Shown: piece by piece, positions 46,763 through 55,207 of the stretch | How the letters are laid out: every line of letters begins with the position of its first letter | Position numbering within the stretch: position 1 is the stretch's first letter | Source of the DNA: Burkholderiaceae bacterium | GTDB taxonomy: Bacteria; Pseudomonadota; Gammaproteobacteria; Burkholderiales; Burkholderiaceae_C | Reading direction: 5' to 3' | Assembly: GCA_024235895.1 (NCBI GenBank) | Contig: JACKLM010000009.1 | Span: 1-64,000, forward strand | Length of the DNA stretch: 64,000 nt | Notes under the pieces: generated by a model | Seen by the model: only the letters and a program-made list of their open reading frames with translations | What the model was told of the DNA's origin: nothing | Database searches by the model: none | Program-made: the position numbers and the translations under genes

Positions 46763-47695
46763 ATGGCCGGGCTGCTCGACCGCATCCGGCGCGCCCGGCG
46801 CACGCCGCTGCACGCGATGTCACCGCAGCAGGCGCGCGCCGCCTACGCGGTGATGGCCGAGATCCTCGACCCGCCGCGCGCGCCGCTGCCACGCGTCGAG
46901 GCGCTGCAACTGCCCGGCGGTGATGGCCGCATGCGGCCGGCACGGCTGTACGCCCCGCTGGCGCGCGCCGAGACCCCGGCCGCCGGGCTGCCGGCGCTGC
47001 TCTTCCTGCATGGCGGCGGCTTCGTCATCGGCGGCCTGGAAACGCACGACAGCCTGTGCCGCCAGCTCGCACGGCGCAGCGGCGGCGCGGTCGTCGCGCT
47101 GGACTACCGGCTCGCGCCCGAGCACCCGTTCCCGGCCGCGGTCGACGATACCTGGGCCGCGCTCGCGTGGCTGCGCGACCACGCGGCGACGCTCGGGTTG
47201 GACCCGGCGCGGCTGGCGATCGGCGGCGACAGCGCCGGCGGCACGCTGGCGGCGGTCGGTGCGATCCACGCCCGCGACCGCGGCTGGACCCTCGCGCTGC
47301 AGCTGCTGATCACGCCCGGCACCGCGGCGCATGCCGACACCGCGTCGCATCGCCTGTACGCCGAGGGCTTCCTGCTCGACGCCGCCGCGATCGACTGGTT
47401 CTTCGACCACTGCTGCCCCTACCATCACCGGCGCGACTGGCGCTTCGCGCCGCTCGAGGCGCCGGACCTGGACGGCGTGGCGCCGGCCTGCGTCGTGCTG
47501 GCCGAGTGCGACCCGCTGGTCGACGAGGGCCTGGCCTACGCCGACCGGCTGCGCGCCGCCGGCGTCGCGGTGCGGCTCGAGCTCTACCGTGGCGTGACGC
47601 ACGATTTCATCAAGATGGGCCGCGCGCTGAAGGAGGCCGCGCTGGCCCAGCAGGCCGCGGCCGACGCGCTTCGACAAGCCTGGAGGACTGCATGA
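46763..47695 (+). CDS. HSL-family alpha/beta hydrolase (carboxylesterase)
   Basis: 310 residues from the ATG at 46763; a TTG at 46736 (nine residues longer) is an alternative, since no clear ribosome site decides. The oxyanion hole HGGGFVIGG (from residue 83), nucleophile elbow GDSAGGTLAA, acid D in ECDPLVDEG and His in VTHDFIKMG identify the hormone-sensitive-lipase family. Such enzymes hydrolyse short-chain esters in the cytoplasm. Its stop overlaps the start of the YbgC-GNAT fusion (ATGA), suggesting a joint role in acyl-ester or acyl-CoA turnover. Confidence 0.88.
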   Translation: MAGLLDRIRRARRTPLHAMSPQQARAAYAVMAEILDPPRAPLPRVEALQLPGGDGRMRPARLYAPLARAETPAAGLPALLFLHGGGFVIGGLETHDSLCRQLARRSGGAVVALDYRLAPEHPFPAAVDDTWAALAWLRDHAATLGLDPARLAIGGDSAGGTLAAVGAIHARDRGWTLALQLLITPGTAAHADTASHRLYAEGFLLDAAAIDWFFDHCCPYHHRRDWRFAPLEAPDLDGVAPACVVLAECDPLVDEGLAYADRLRAAGVAVRLELYRGVTHDFIKMGRALKEAALAQQAAADALRQAWRTA

Positions 47696-48549
47696 ACCGA
47701 GCCGATTTCCGTTTCGCCGACCGCCTGCGCGTGCGCTGGGCCGAGGTCGACATGCAGAAGATCGTCTTCAACGGCCACTACCTGATGTATTTCGACACCG
47801 CGGTGGCCGGCTGGTGGCGCGCGATGGGGCTGCCCTACGAGCAGACCATGCACGACCTCGGCGGCGACTTCTACGTCCGCAAGGCCACGGTCGAGTACGA
47901 GGGCTCGGCGCGCTACGACGACCAGCTCGAGGTCGGCGTGCGCTGCGAGCGCATCGGCACGAGCTCGATGCGGCTGCAGGCAGCGGCGTTTCGCGGCGGC
48001 GAGCGACTCGTCACCGGCGAGCTGGTCTACGTCTGGGCCGACCCGGCGACGCAGCGCGCGCAGCCGGTGCCGCAGCCGCTGCGCGACCTGTTCCTCGGCT
48101 TCGAGGCCGGCGAGCCGGTGCTCGACGTCCAGCTCGGCAGCTGGGACACGCTGGGCGCGCAGGCGCGGCCGATCCGCGACGCCGTCTTCGTCGGCGAGCA
48201 GGGCGTGCCGGCGGAACTCGAGCACGACGCCGCCGACGCGTCGGCGCTGCACGCGCTGGCGGTCAACCGGCTCGGCCGCGCGGTCGCCACCGGGCGGCTG
48301 CTGGAACATGCGCCCGGCGTGTCCAAGATCGGCCGCATGGCGGTGCTGGCGGCGTTGCGCGGCGGCGGCACCGGCAGTGCGGTGCTGCGCGCGCTCGTCG
48401 ATGCGGCGCGTGCGCGCGGCGACCGCGAGCTGCTGCTGCACGCGCAGGCGTCGGCGGTGGGCTTTTATCGCCGGCACGGCTTCGTGCCGGTCGGGCCCGG
48501 GTTCCAGGAAGCGGGGATCGCGCACCAGGCGATGGTGATGGCGTTGTAG
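47692..48549 (+). CDS. Fusion of YbgC-type acyl-CoA thioesterase and GNAT acetyltransferase
   Basis: 285 residues. Residues 1-140 form a hot-dog thioesterase: RVRWAEVDMQKIVFNGHYLMYFDTA carries the active-site Asp, then YEGSARYDDQLEVGVR. Residues about 145-285 form a GNAT domain: the DAVFVGEQGVPAELEHDA start seen in ElaA/YjcF-like acetyltransferases, an acetyl-CoA loop near AALRGGGTGSAVLRALV, and the end AVGFYRRHGFVPVG. Fusion of acyl-CoA hydrolysis and acyl transfer is unusual. The GNAT target is unknown. It starts inside the esterase stop. Confidence 0.88.
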   Translation: MNRADFRFADRLRVRWAEVDMQKIVFNGHYLMYFDTAVAGWWRAMGLPYEQTMHDLGGDFYVRKATVEYEGSARYDDQLEVGVRCERIGTSSMRLQAAAFRGGERLVTGELVYVWADPATQRAQPVPQPLRDLFLGFEAGEPVLDVQLGSWDTLGAQARPIRDAVFVGEQGVPAELEHDAADASALHALAVNRLGRAVATGRLLEHAPGVSKIGRMAVLAALRGGGTGSAVLRALVDAARARGDRELLLHAQASAVGFYRRHGFVPVGPGFQEAGIAHQAMVMAL

Positions 48550-48590
48550 CGGTCCGGCGGGCCGCGCGCGGCCGGCGGCCGTGGCGGTGG

Positions 48591-49541
48591 TCAGGCGGGC
48601 TCGGGCAGCTCGTAGGGCAGCGGCAGCAGCCGCATGGCTGGCCCCCCCGCGGCGCCTGCCGCCAGGGCCTGCCCCCGCGCCGCGAGCTTGAGCTCGATCA
48701 GCGCGATGGCGCCGCCGTCCGCCGTGGCGGCGGCGTTGACGACCATGCCGGCGGGCTGCTGCGCGTCGTCGGCGGCGTAGACCTCCTGCCCGGGCTGCAA
48801 CGGCGTCGGCGCCGACGCCAGCAACATGCGGCGCTTGAGGCTGCCGCGGTACTGGCTACGCGCGACGACCTCCTGGCCCGGGTAGCAGCCCTTCTGGAAG
48901 TTCACCCCGCCGACCAGCTCCAGGTTGACCATCTGGGGGACGAACTGCTCGGCCGTGGCGGCGACGATGCGCGGCACGCCGGCGGCCACTTCGAGCCAGG
49001 CCCAGGCCTGCGGCGCCAGGGCCTCCCCCGCCGGCGGCGTGCCGCCCACGAGCAATGCGCGCGGGACGCCGGCGGCATCGGGCAGGCGGATCAGGGTGCC
49101 GCCACAGGCCGCACCGACGCCCCACGGCACGATCCCGTCGACCCCCGCGGCCCCGGCGGCGTCCCCGGCCAGCCCCGTCAGCGGCAGTTCGGCGCTCGCA
49201 TCGCCGAGCTTGCACCTGGCGCGCAGCACGAACATCGACAGCCGCTTCAGCGTGGCCGGCAGCAGGTCGGCGCTGCAGGCGAGCATCAGGGCGCCCGGCG
49301 CCGCCTCCGCCCAGACGACGAAGCTCGCCAGCAGCCTGCCCTTGGCCGAGCAGTAGCCGGCCAGCCGTGCCTGGCCCGGCGGCAGGCCGACGATGTCCTG
49401 CGTCAACTGCCCGTGCAGAAAGCTGCGCGCATCGTCGCCCTGCGCGCGCAGCAGCCCCCAGCCGGTCAACGGCAGCGCGCCGTGCAGCGGGGCGGGTGGG
49501 GCGGGAAGGTCGGCGGCAGCGGACAGGTCGACGGCAGTCAC
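48591..49541 (-). CDS. ygfZ: Folate-binding Fe-S cluster maturation protein YgfZ
   Basis: 316 residues from a GTG at 49541 (chosen to fit the short family N-terminus; a TTG at 49571 would add ten residues). The signature KGCYPGQEVVAR is intact, including the essential Cys; ARSFLHGQLTQDI and YCSAKGRLLASF belong to the GcvT-like fold. It uses tetrahydrofolate to help assemble or repair Fe-S enzymes such as MiaB. It is divergent from mltG, a common arrangement in betaproteobacteria. Confidence 0.94.
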   Translation of the reverse strand: MTAVDLSAAADLPAPPAPLHGALPLTGWGLLRAQGDDARSFLHGQLTQDIVGLPPGQARLAGYCSAKGRLLASFVVWAEAAPGALMLACSADLLPATLKRLSMFVLRARCKLGDASAELPLTGLAGDAAGAAGVDGIVPWGVGAACGGTLIRLPDAAGVPRALLVGGTPPAGEALAPQAWAWLEVAAGVPRIVAATAEQFVPQMVNLELVGGVNFQKGCYPGQEVVARSQYRGSLKRRMLLASAPTPLQPGQEVYAADDAQQPAGMVVNAAATADGGAIALIELKLAARGQALAAGAAGGPAMRLLPLPYELPEPA

Positions 49542-49640
49542 GGTTCGAGGCGGGCGAGCGAGCGCGGGCAAGGAAGGGACAGGTGACCAGTAGCCCGGGG
49601 TCGGCAGGGCCCGGCTGGCCTGTCATTATGATCAGCCGTC

Positions 49641-50687
49641 ATGGGCCGACGTTCAAAGGGGTCTCGTGCCGCCGGCCGCGTGCGTGCGGTGCTGGTGACA
49701 CTGGTCGCACTGCTCGCGCTGGCGGCAGCGGCGGCCGCTGCACTGGCCTGGGTCGCGTGGCGCTGGGTCGACGCGCCGCTGCCGCTGGCGGCGCCGACCG
49801 TCGCCTACACCGTTGCGGCCGGGTCGACCCCGCGCGCGGTGGCCGCGGGCTGGTCGAAGTCGGGCGTCGACGTCGACCCGCGCTGGCTGTACGCCTGGTT
49901 CAGGCTGTCCGGCGACGCCTCACGCATCCGCGCCGGCCACTATGAGATCGCCCAGGGGACGACGCCGCGCCGGCTGCTCGAGGTCATGGTCCAGGGGCTG
50001 GAGGCGCTGGAGCGCGTGCGCCTGCCGGAGGGGCAGACCCTGCGCGAGTGGCGCGCCGTGCTCGCCGCCTCGCCGCACCTGGTGCCCGACAGCGCGGCGC
50101 TGGACGAGCGCGCGCTGATGGCCGCGCTCGACGCGCCGGGGCTGGCGGCCGAAGGGCGCTTCTTCCCCGACACCTACGCCTTCCCGCGCGGCACCAGCGA
50201 CCTGGTCGTGCTGCGCCAGGCCTTCGACGCCATGCAGCGCGAGCTGCAGGCGGCCTGGGACGCACGCGCCGAGGGCCTCCCGCTGGCGTCGGCCGACGAG
50301 GCGTTGATCCTGGCCAGCATCGTCGAGAAGGAGACCGGGCGCGACGAGGACCGCGCGCGCATCGCCGGCGTCTTCGTCAACCGGCTGCGCATCGGCATGC
50401 GGCTGCAGACCGACCCGACCGTCATCTACGGCCTGGGCGAGTCCTTCGACGGCAACCTGCGCAAGCGCGACCTGCTGGCCGACGGCCCCTACAACACCTA
50501 CACGCGCGCCGGGCTGCCACCGACGCCGATCGCGATGCCGAGCCTGGCCTCGCTGCGCGCCGCGGTCCGGCCGGCCCGGACGCGGGCGATGTATTTCGTC
50601 GCCCGCGGCGACGGTCACAGCGTCTTCAGCGAAACGCTGGGCGAGCACAATCGCGCCGTCGACCGCTACCAGCGGGGCCTGCCATGA
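49641..50687 (+). CDS. mltG: Endolytic murein transglycosylase MltG
   Basis: 348 residues. One N-terminal membrane helix (about 16-38), a LysM-like part, then the YceG domain with the catalytic Glu E229 in ILASIVEKETGR and the conserved DPTVIYGLG and YNTYTRAGLPPTPIAMPS. It cuts nascent glycan strands in the periplasm to set their length. It heads the conserved mltG-tmk-holB-pilZ-tatD run, with an ATGA overlap to tmk. 99 bases separate it from divergent ygfZ. Confidence 0.96.
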   Translation: MGRRSKGSRAAGRVRAVLVTLVALLALAAAAAAALAWVAWRWVDAPLPLAAPTVAYTVAAGSTPRAVAAGWSKSGVDVDPRWLYAWFRLSGDASRIRAGHYEIAQGTTPRRLLEVMVQGLEALERVRLPEGQTLREWRAVLAASPHLVPDSAALDERALMAALDAPGLAAEGRFFPDTYAFPRGTSDLVVLRQAFDAMQRELQAAWDARAEGLPLASADEALILASIVEKETGRDEDRARIAGVFVNRLRIGMRLQTDPTVIYGLGESFDGNLRKRDLLADGPYNTYTRAGLPPTPIAMPSLASLRAAVRPARTRAMYFVARGDGHSVFSETLGEHNRAVDRYQRGLP

Positions 50688-51337
50688 CGACGGCGTCCGT
50701 GCACGGGCTGTTCCTGAGCTTCGAGGGCATCGACGGTGCCGGCAAGTCCACCCACCTCGACGCCGCCGAATCCTGGCTGCGTGTGCACGCCGCCGAGGTC
50801 GTGCGCACGCGCGAGCCCGGCGGCACGCCGCTGGCCGAGGCGCTGCGCGCGCTGGTGTTGCACGAGCCGATGGACGCGCTGACCGAGTCGCTGCTGGTGT
50901 TCGCCGCCCGGCGCGACCACCTGCGCCGCTGCATCGAGCCGGCGCTGGCGCGTGGGGCGGTCGTGCTGTGCGACCGCTTCACCGACGCCACCTTCGCCTA
51001 CCAGGGCGGCGGGCGCGGCTTCGATCGCGACGTGCTGTCCCGGCTCGAGGACTGGGTGCAGCAGGGGCGGCAGCCCGACCGGACTTTCTGGTTCGACCTG
51101 CCGCCGGCCGTCGCCGCCGCGCGGCGCGCCGCCGCGCGGGCCCCCGACCGCTTCGAGTCGCAGGACGAGGCCTTTTTCGAGCGCGTGCGCGCCGGCTACG
51201 CGGCGCGCGCGGCCGCCGACCCGGGGCGTTTCGTCAGGCTGGACGCCGCACAAGATACCGGCGCGGTGCGCGAGCAGCTGCTGGCGGCGCTGCAGGCCAT
51301 GGTCGATGGCCTCGGCCGTGCGGAGCCGCCACGGTGA
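50684..51337 (+). CDS. tmk: Thymidylate kinase Tmk
   Basis: 217 residues. P-loop EGIDGAGKST (14-23), TREPGGTPLAEALR, CDRFTDATFAYQGGGRG and the LID-region Arg residues identify dTMP kinase, which makes dTDP for DNA synthesis. ATGA overlap with mltG and GTGA overlap with holB: translation of the three is probably coupled. Confidence 0.97.
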   Translation: MTTASVHGLFLSFEGIDGAGKSTHLDAAESWLRVHAAEVVRTREPGGTPLAEALRALVLHEPMDALTESLLVFAARRDHLRRCIEPALARGAVVLCDRFTDATFAYQGGGRGFDRDVLSRLEDWVQQGRQPDRTFWFDLPPAVAAARRAAARAPDRFESQDEAFFERVRAGYAARAAADPGRFVRLDAAQDTGAVREQLLAALQAMVDGLGRAEPPR

Positions 51338-52392
51338 GCGCAGGCACCGAGAGCCTGCTCGTCGGTGCCGACGGCGTGCTGCCGCTGCCGTGGCTGGCCG
51401 GCCCGTTGACGCACGCGCTCGCGCAGCCCGGGCACGCGTTGCTGGTCGTCGGTGCGCCCGGCGCCGGCGCGCTCGAGCTGCAGATGACGCTCGCGCAGGC
51501 CTGGCTGTGCGAGGCGAGGCCGGCCGGCGCGCCGCTGGCGCCGCCCTGCGGCCGCTGCGCCGCGTGCCGGCTCGTCCAGGCCCGCACGCACGCCGACCTG
51601 CGCATCCTGCTGCCCGAGTCGCAGCGCGTCGCGCGTGGCTGGGAGGCGGCGGGCGAGGGCGGCGAGGCGGGCGAGGGCAGGCGCAAGCCCAGCCGCTGGA
51701 TCCGCATCGCCGAGGTGCGCGACGCCATCGCCTGGACCTCGACGACGACCGCACGCAGCCGCGCCAAGGTGCTGCTGCTGCACCCGGGCGAGGCGCTGCA
51801 GGGGGAGGCCGCCAGCGCGCTGCTGAAGACGCTCGAGGAGCCGCCGCCCGGCACGCGCATCGTGCTGAGCTGCGGCGACCCGGAGCGGCTGCTGCCCACC
51901 GTCCGCAGCCGCTGCCAGCGGGTGCGGCTGGCGGCGCCCGCAGCCGACCAGGCGGTCGACTGGCTTGCCGCGCGCGGGGTGCCCGACCCCGCCGTGCTGC
52001 TGGCCGCCGCCGACGGCGGTCCGCTCGATGCGCTGGCGCTGCACGAGGCCGGCGTCGACGCCGCGGCCTGGGGCGAGCTGCCGCGCGCGCTGGCGCAAGG
52101 GCGCCCGCAGGTCTGGAGCGGCTGGCCGCTGCCGCGCGCGCTCGACGCGATGCACAAGCTCTGCCACGACCTGATGGTGGTCGCCGCCGGCGGGGCGCCG
52201 CGCTATTTCCCCGCCGAGGCGCTCGGCGCGGCGCCGGCGATCGCGTCGGCCGTGGCGATCGAGTCGCTTGGACGCTGGGCGGACGTGCTCGTCCAGGTAC
52301 GCGGACGCGCCGAACACCCGTGGAATGAGGCTCTTTTGATCGAATCGCTGGTCGCCCAGGGACGCGACGCCTTGGTTAGACTGCGCGCATGA
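51334..52392 (+). CDS. holB: DNA polymerase III subunit delta' HolB
   Basis: 352 residues, starting at a GTG overlapping the tmk stop. AAA+ clamp-loader fold with a degenerate P-loop (VGAPGAGALELQ) as in other delta' subunits, a zinc module CGRCAACR, and sensor region ALLKTLEEPPPGTRIVL followed by LLPTVRSRCQRV with the SRC motif. An insert of about 15 Gly/Glu-rich residues lies between the zinc module and RIAEVRDAI. It is the stator of the clamp loader. ATGA overlap with pilZ. Confidence 0.95.
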   Translation: MSAGTESLLVGADGVLPLPWLAGPLTHALAQPGHALLVVGAPGAGALELQMTLAQAWLCEARPAGAPLAPPCGRCAACRLVQARTHADLRILLPESQRVARGWEAAGEGGEAGEGRRKPSRWIRIAEVRDAIAWTSTTTARSRAKVLLLHPGEALQGEAASALLKTLEEPPPGTRIVLSCGDPERLLPTVRSRCQRVRLAAPAADQAVDWLAARGVPDPAVLLAAADGGPLDALALHEAGVDAAAWGELPRALAQGRPQVWSGWPLPRALDAMHKLCHDLMVVAAGGAPRYFPAEALGAAPAIASAVAIESLGRWADVLVQVRGRAEHPWNEALLIESLVAQGRDALVRLRA

Positions 52393-52790
52393 GCAACCAG
52401 GCACCCGCGCCGGCGGTGGTTCCCCAGGCGCCACCGGCGGGTGCCGTGGCCGGTCGGCCCAGCGTCATCCAGCTCGTCTTCCGCGAGATCGGCGCGCTGT
52501 ACGCGGCCTACATGCCGGCGCTGACCGACGGCGGGCTGTTCGTGCCGACGACGCGCCCCTACCGCCTGGGCGACGACATCTACCTGCTGCTGTCGCTGCC
52601 CGACGACCCGCAACGCTACCCGGTGGCCGGCAAGGTCGCGTGGATCACGCCGGCCAATGCCTCGGGCGGCCGCACCCAGGGCGTCGGCGTGCGCTTCCCG
52701 AACGACGAGAAGACGCGCCAGCTCAAGATCAAGATCGAGCAGCTGCTGGGCACGAGCATCTCGTCGTCCAAGCCGACGCAGACGATCTGA
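52389..52790 (+). CDS. pilZ: Type IV pilus PilZ-domain protein
   Basis: 133 residues. A single PilZ domain (about 25-115) after a Pro/Ala-rich start. The canonical c-di-GMP residues are missing: no RxxxR, and the DxSxxG box reads LTDGGLFV. This matches P. aeruginosa PilZ, which acts with PilF/PilB and FimX in type IV pilus assembly rather than binding c-di-GMP itself. Its place after holB and before tatD is conserved in many proteobacteria. Confidence 0.93.
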   Translation: MSNQAPAPAVVPQAPPAGAVAGRPSVIQLVFREIGALYAAYMPALTDGGLFVPTTRPYRLGDDIYLLLSLPDDPQRYPVAGKVAWITPANASGGRTQGVGVRFPNDEKTRQLKIKIEQLLGTSISSSKPTQTI

Positions 52791-52898
52791 GAAGCGGCGA
52801 CCTCGTCGCCTTCGCGCCGGGCTTCGCACGGCGGCCCGTGCACCGCGGCCCGCATGCGGACAGAATCGGCCGCCCGCCGACCCTGCCTGCCGCCGCCG

Positions 52899-53681
52899 AT
52901 GTACGTCGATTCCCACTGCCACCTGAGCTTTCCCGACCTGGCGCCGCGCGTGCCCGAGATCCTGGCCGCGATGCGCGCGGCCGGCGTCGACCGCGCGCTG
53001 ACGATCTGCACCACGCTGGAGGAGTTTGCCCAGGTGCACGCGCTGGCGCTCGCGCACGAGGCGCTGTGGTGCACCGTCGGCGTGCACCCCGACAACGAGG
53101 GCGTGGCCGAACCGACGCTGGCGGACCTGTGCGACCGCGCCGCGCTGCCGCGCGTGGTCGGCATCGGCGAGACCGGGCTGGACTACTACCGGCTCGGCGT
53201 GCGCAGCGTCGAGGACATGGCCTGGCAGCGCGAGCGATTCCGGGTCCACATCCGGGCTGCGCGCGCCACCGGGCTCCCGCTGGTGGTGCACACGCGCAGC
53301 GCGGCGAGCGATACGGTTGCGCTGCTGCGGGAGGAGGGCGGCGGCGCCGTGCGCGGGGTCTTCCACTGCTTCACCGAGACGCAGGCGGTGGCCGACGCCG
53401 CGCTGGCGATGGGTTTCTCGATCTCCTTTTCGGGCATCCTGACCTTCCGCAACGCCGAGGCGCTGCGCGACGTGGCGCGAAACGTGCCGCTGGAACGCTG
53501 CCTGATCGAGACCGACAGCCCCTACCTCGCGCCCGCGCCCTACCGCGGCAGGACCAACCAGCCGGCCTACGTCGTCCACGTCGCCGCCGAACTGGCACGT
53601 CTCAAGGGGCTGCCGGTGGAGGAGGTCGCCAGGGTCACGAGCGATAACTTCGCGCGGCTGTTCAGGCTGCGGGAAGCCTGA
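52899..53681 (+). CDS. tatD: TatD-family metal-dependent DNase/hydrolase
   Basis: 260 residues from the ATG at 52899 (the classic YVDSHCHLSFPDL start). Metal ligands in order: H6/H8 (DSHCH), E in IGETGLDYY, H in LVVHTRSA, H in VFHCFTE and D in ETDSPYLAP. TatD proteins are 3'-5' DNases/RNases or broad hydrolases of the amidohydrolase superfamily. It is the last gene of the mltG run, with 108 bases after pilZ. Confidence 0.94.
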   Translation: MYVDSHCHLSFPDLAPRVPEILAAMRAAGVDRALTICTTLEEFAQVHALALAHEALWCTVGVHPDNEGVAEPTLADLCDRAALPRVVGIGETGLDYYRLGVRSVEDMAWQRERFRVHIRAARATGLPLVVHTRSAASDTVALLREEGGGAVRGVFHCFTETQAVADAALAMGFSISFSGILTFRNAEALRDVARNVPLERCLIETDSPYLAPAPYRGRTNQPAYVVHVAAELARLKGLPVEEVARVTSDNFARLFRLREA

Positions 53682-54130
53682 AACGGGGCCCCGGGCACCG
53701 GGAACCCATATTTCAACCGATACATGAACTATCATTGATAAACCATTGAATGTGTGTAATATTCAATGCTTCATATGAAGACTTGTCTGATCGCCAACCG
53801 CTCATGTGAAACATCAAGACAAGGCCGCAATCCGGTTTGACGCAGGAACGTTTGTCGTCATCGTTTGCCGGTTGCCGTGCTGGGCCGTACGCCACCCTCG
53901 GGACCGATCCGAGGCCCCCACGCGCGCCGCGGTAACCGTGCGTGGAGGGGCCGAAAGACGCCTCGATGCGTCGTCCGACGACGACGGGCACCGAGGACGA
54001 CAGTCGTCAGGACACCGACGCGCGTGTCGGATTCCCGCCGACGCCGGGTTTGGCGCTGCGCCGACTGTTCAGCCGCGGCACCGTGCGACGACCATGGACA
54101 TCATCTTGGCGACGATGGAGCGACTCAGCC
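53682..54130. promoter_or_regulatory. Intergenic region with AT-rich palindromic island
   Basis: No gene is recognised upstream of the small ORF. From 53700 to 53830 the DNA is AT-rich, unlike its surroundings. CATTGAAT (53744-53751) and ATTCAATG (53761-53768) are perfect 8-base arms with a 9-base spacer. They are directly followed by the palindrome CTTCATATGAAG (53769-53780). This suggests a regulatory region, perhaps for the small ORF at 54131. The rest (53850-54130) shows nothing recognisable. Confidence 0.5.
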
Positions 54131-54325
54131 ATGCTGCACGAAGAAGCGGTTCGCAACCCGTTCATGCTGATGCTGGAGCCCGAGAAGGTGCTGGCCGCGG
54201 TCGAGCGGTCGGAGAAGCTCGGCCGGCTGCGTCGTCGGATGTGCCATCCGCTGGACAAGCCGGTCCCGGGGACCGAGGGCTGCGCCGACATGGACGGCAG
54301 CCCGAAGCCTGAATCCGTGGGCTGA
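54131..54325 (+). CDS. Small protein of unknown function (64 residues)
   Basis: 64 residues from the ATG at 54131 (GGAG about 12 bases upstream). It starts LHEEAVRNPFMLMLEPEKVLAAVE and continues with SEKLGRLRRRMCHPLDKPVP. It reads like a compact helical protein and recalls small conserved betaproteobacterial proteins (by memory only). An in-frame extension to 53942 exists but looks non-coding. It lies between the AT-rich palindromic island and lutC. Confidence 0.6.
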   Translation: MLHEEAVRNPFMLMLEPEKVLAAVERSEKLGRLRRRMCHPLDKPVPGTEGCADMDGSPKPESVG

Positions 54326-54410
54326 CCAGGCCGCGCCTGGGGCGGTTCGCGGCGCGCCGTCGAGGGCGCTGCGGGATCGTCGATCGCCGGGCCCTGATCA
54401 GGCGCCCTTA

Positions 54411-54452
54411 GCGATGACGATGTATATTATGTTAAATATGTGATCGGGCGTG
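54411..54452. other. AT-rich spot downstream of the small ORF
   Basis: About 40 bases with TATATTATGTTAAATATG, out of character for this genome. No terminator hairpin or clear promoter pair could be fitted. It lies between the small ORF and the end of lutC. Confidence 0.3.
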
Positions 54453-54501
54453 CGGCAGCCTGCTCGCGATCCGTGGCGTACCCGTCTCGCGCGCCGGGTC
54501 G

Positions 54502-55149
54502 TCACGCCCCGGCGATCACGATGTGCAGATGCCTCGGCCCGTGGGCACCAAGCACCAGGCTGCCCTCGATGTCGGTCGTCCCGCTGGCCCCGGTGACGAG
54601 GTTGACGTTGCGCGGCGGCCTGGTCCCCTGCACCGCCTGCGCGTAGTCCTCGAGATACGCCAGGATCCGGCCAGCGTGCAGCAGCACGATGTGGTGCAGC
54701 GGCAGGAAGTGCGTCAGCACCGGCGTCTGGGCATCCGAGTGGAAGACCAGCGACCCGGTCTCGGCCACCCCCCAGCGCGCCACGCCCACCGCCGCCACCT
54801 CGTCGGCGGCCGGTCCGTCGTGCAGCTCGAACCCCGACCAGTCCATCGCCTTCAGCAACTGAGCGGGCTGCAGCGCGACCGTGGGCGCAATCCCGCGCGC
54901 AGCCAGGTAGCGTCCGACCGCCGACGGAAACGCCCCGGCATCGCCGATGCGGTCGACCGTCGCCGCCACCTTGGGCGCGGTCGCGCGGGCGACGAAGGCA
55001 TCGACCCGTGAATCGGCCAGCAGCGCGGGCCGAATCGACGCCGGATCGTCCAGCAGCGCCGCCGCCTCGCGCCGGATGCGGTCGACATCGGCGGGTCGCG
55101 GGCCGAGTGCGGCGCGAACCGCCGCCAGGATCTCGTCGCGCGTGCTCAC
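54502..55149 (-). CDS. lutC: L-lactate utilisation protein LutC (YkgG family)
   Basis: 215 residues from a GTG at 55149. LUD-domain protein with RDEILAAVRAALG at the start, VGVARWGVAETGSLVF and LLPLHHIVLLHAGRIL in the core, and TGASGTTDIEGSLVLGAHGPR at the end, the family signature. It is the third subunit of the LutABC oxidase that turns L-lactate into pyruvate. It is last in the lutABC order, 58 bases after lutB. Confidence 0.93.
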   Translation of the reverse strand: MSTRDEILAAVRAALGPRPADVDRIRREAAALLDDPASIRPALLADSRVDAFVARATAPKVAATVDRIGDAGAFPSAVGRYLAARGIAPTVALQPAQLLKAMDWSGFELHDGPAADEVAAVGVARWGVAETGSLVFHSDAQTPVLTHFLPLHHIVLLHAGRILAYLEDYAQAVQGTRPPRNVNLVTGASGTTDIEGSLVLGAHGPRHLHIVIAGA

Positions 55150-55207
55150 CGGACGGCCCCCCGCGCAGGGGGCGGCGCGACGGACGCCCGGCAACGGCCC
55201 GGCGCGC

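Noticed and set aside
52389..52790. Calling PilZ a c-di-GMP receptor
   Set aside because: RxxxR and DxSxxG are absent; the context after holB is that of the non-binding pilus protein.
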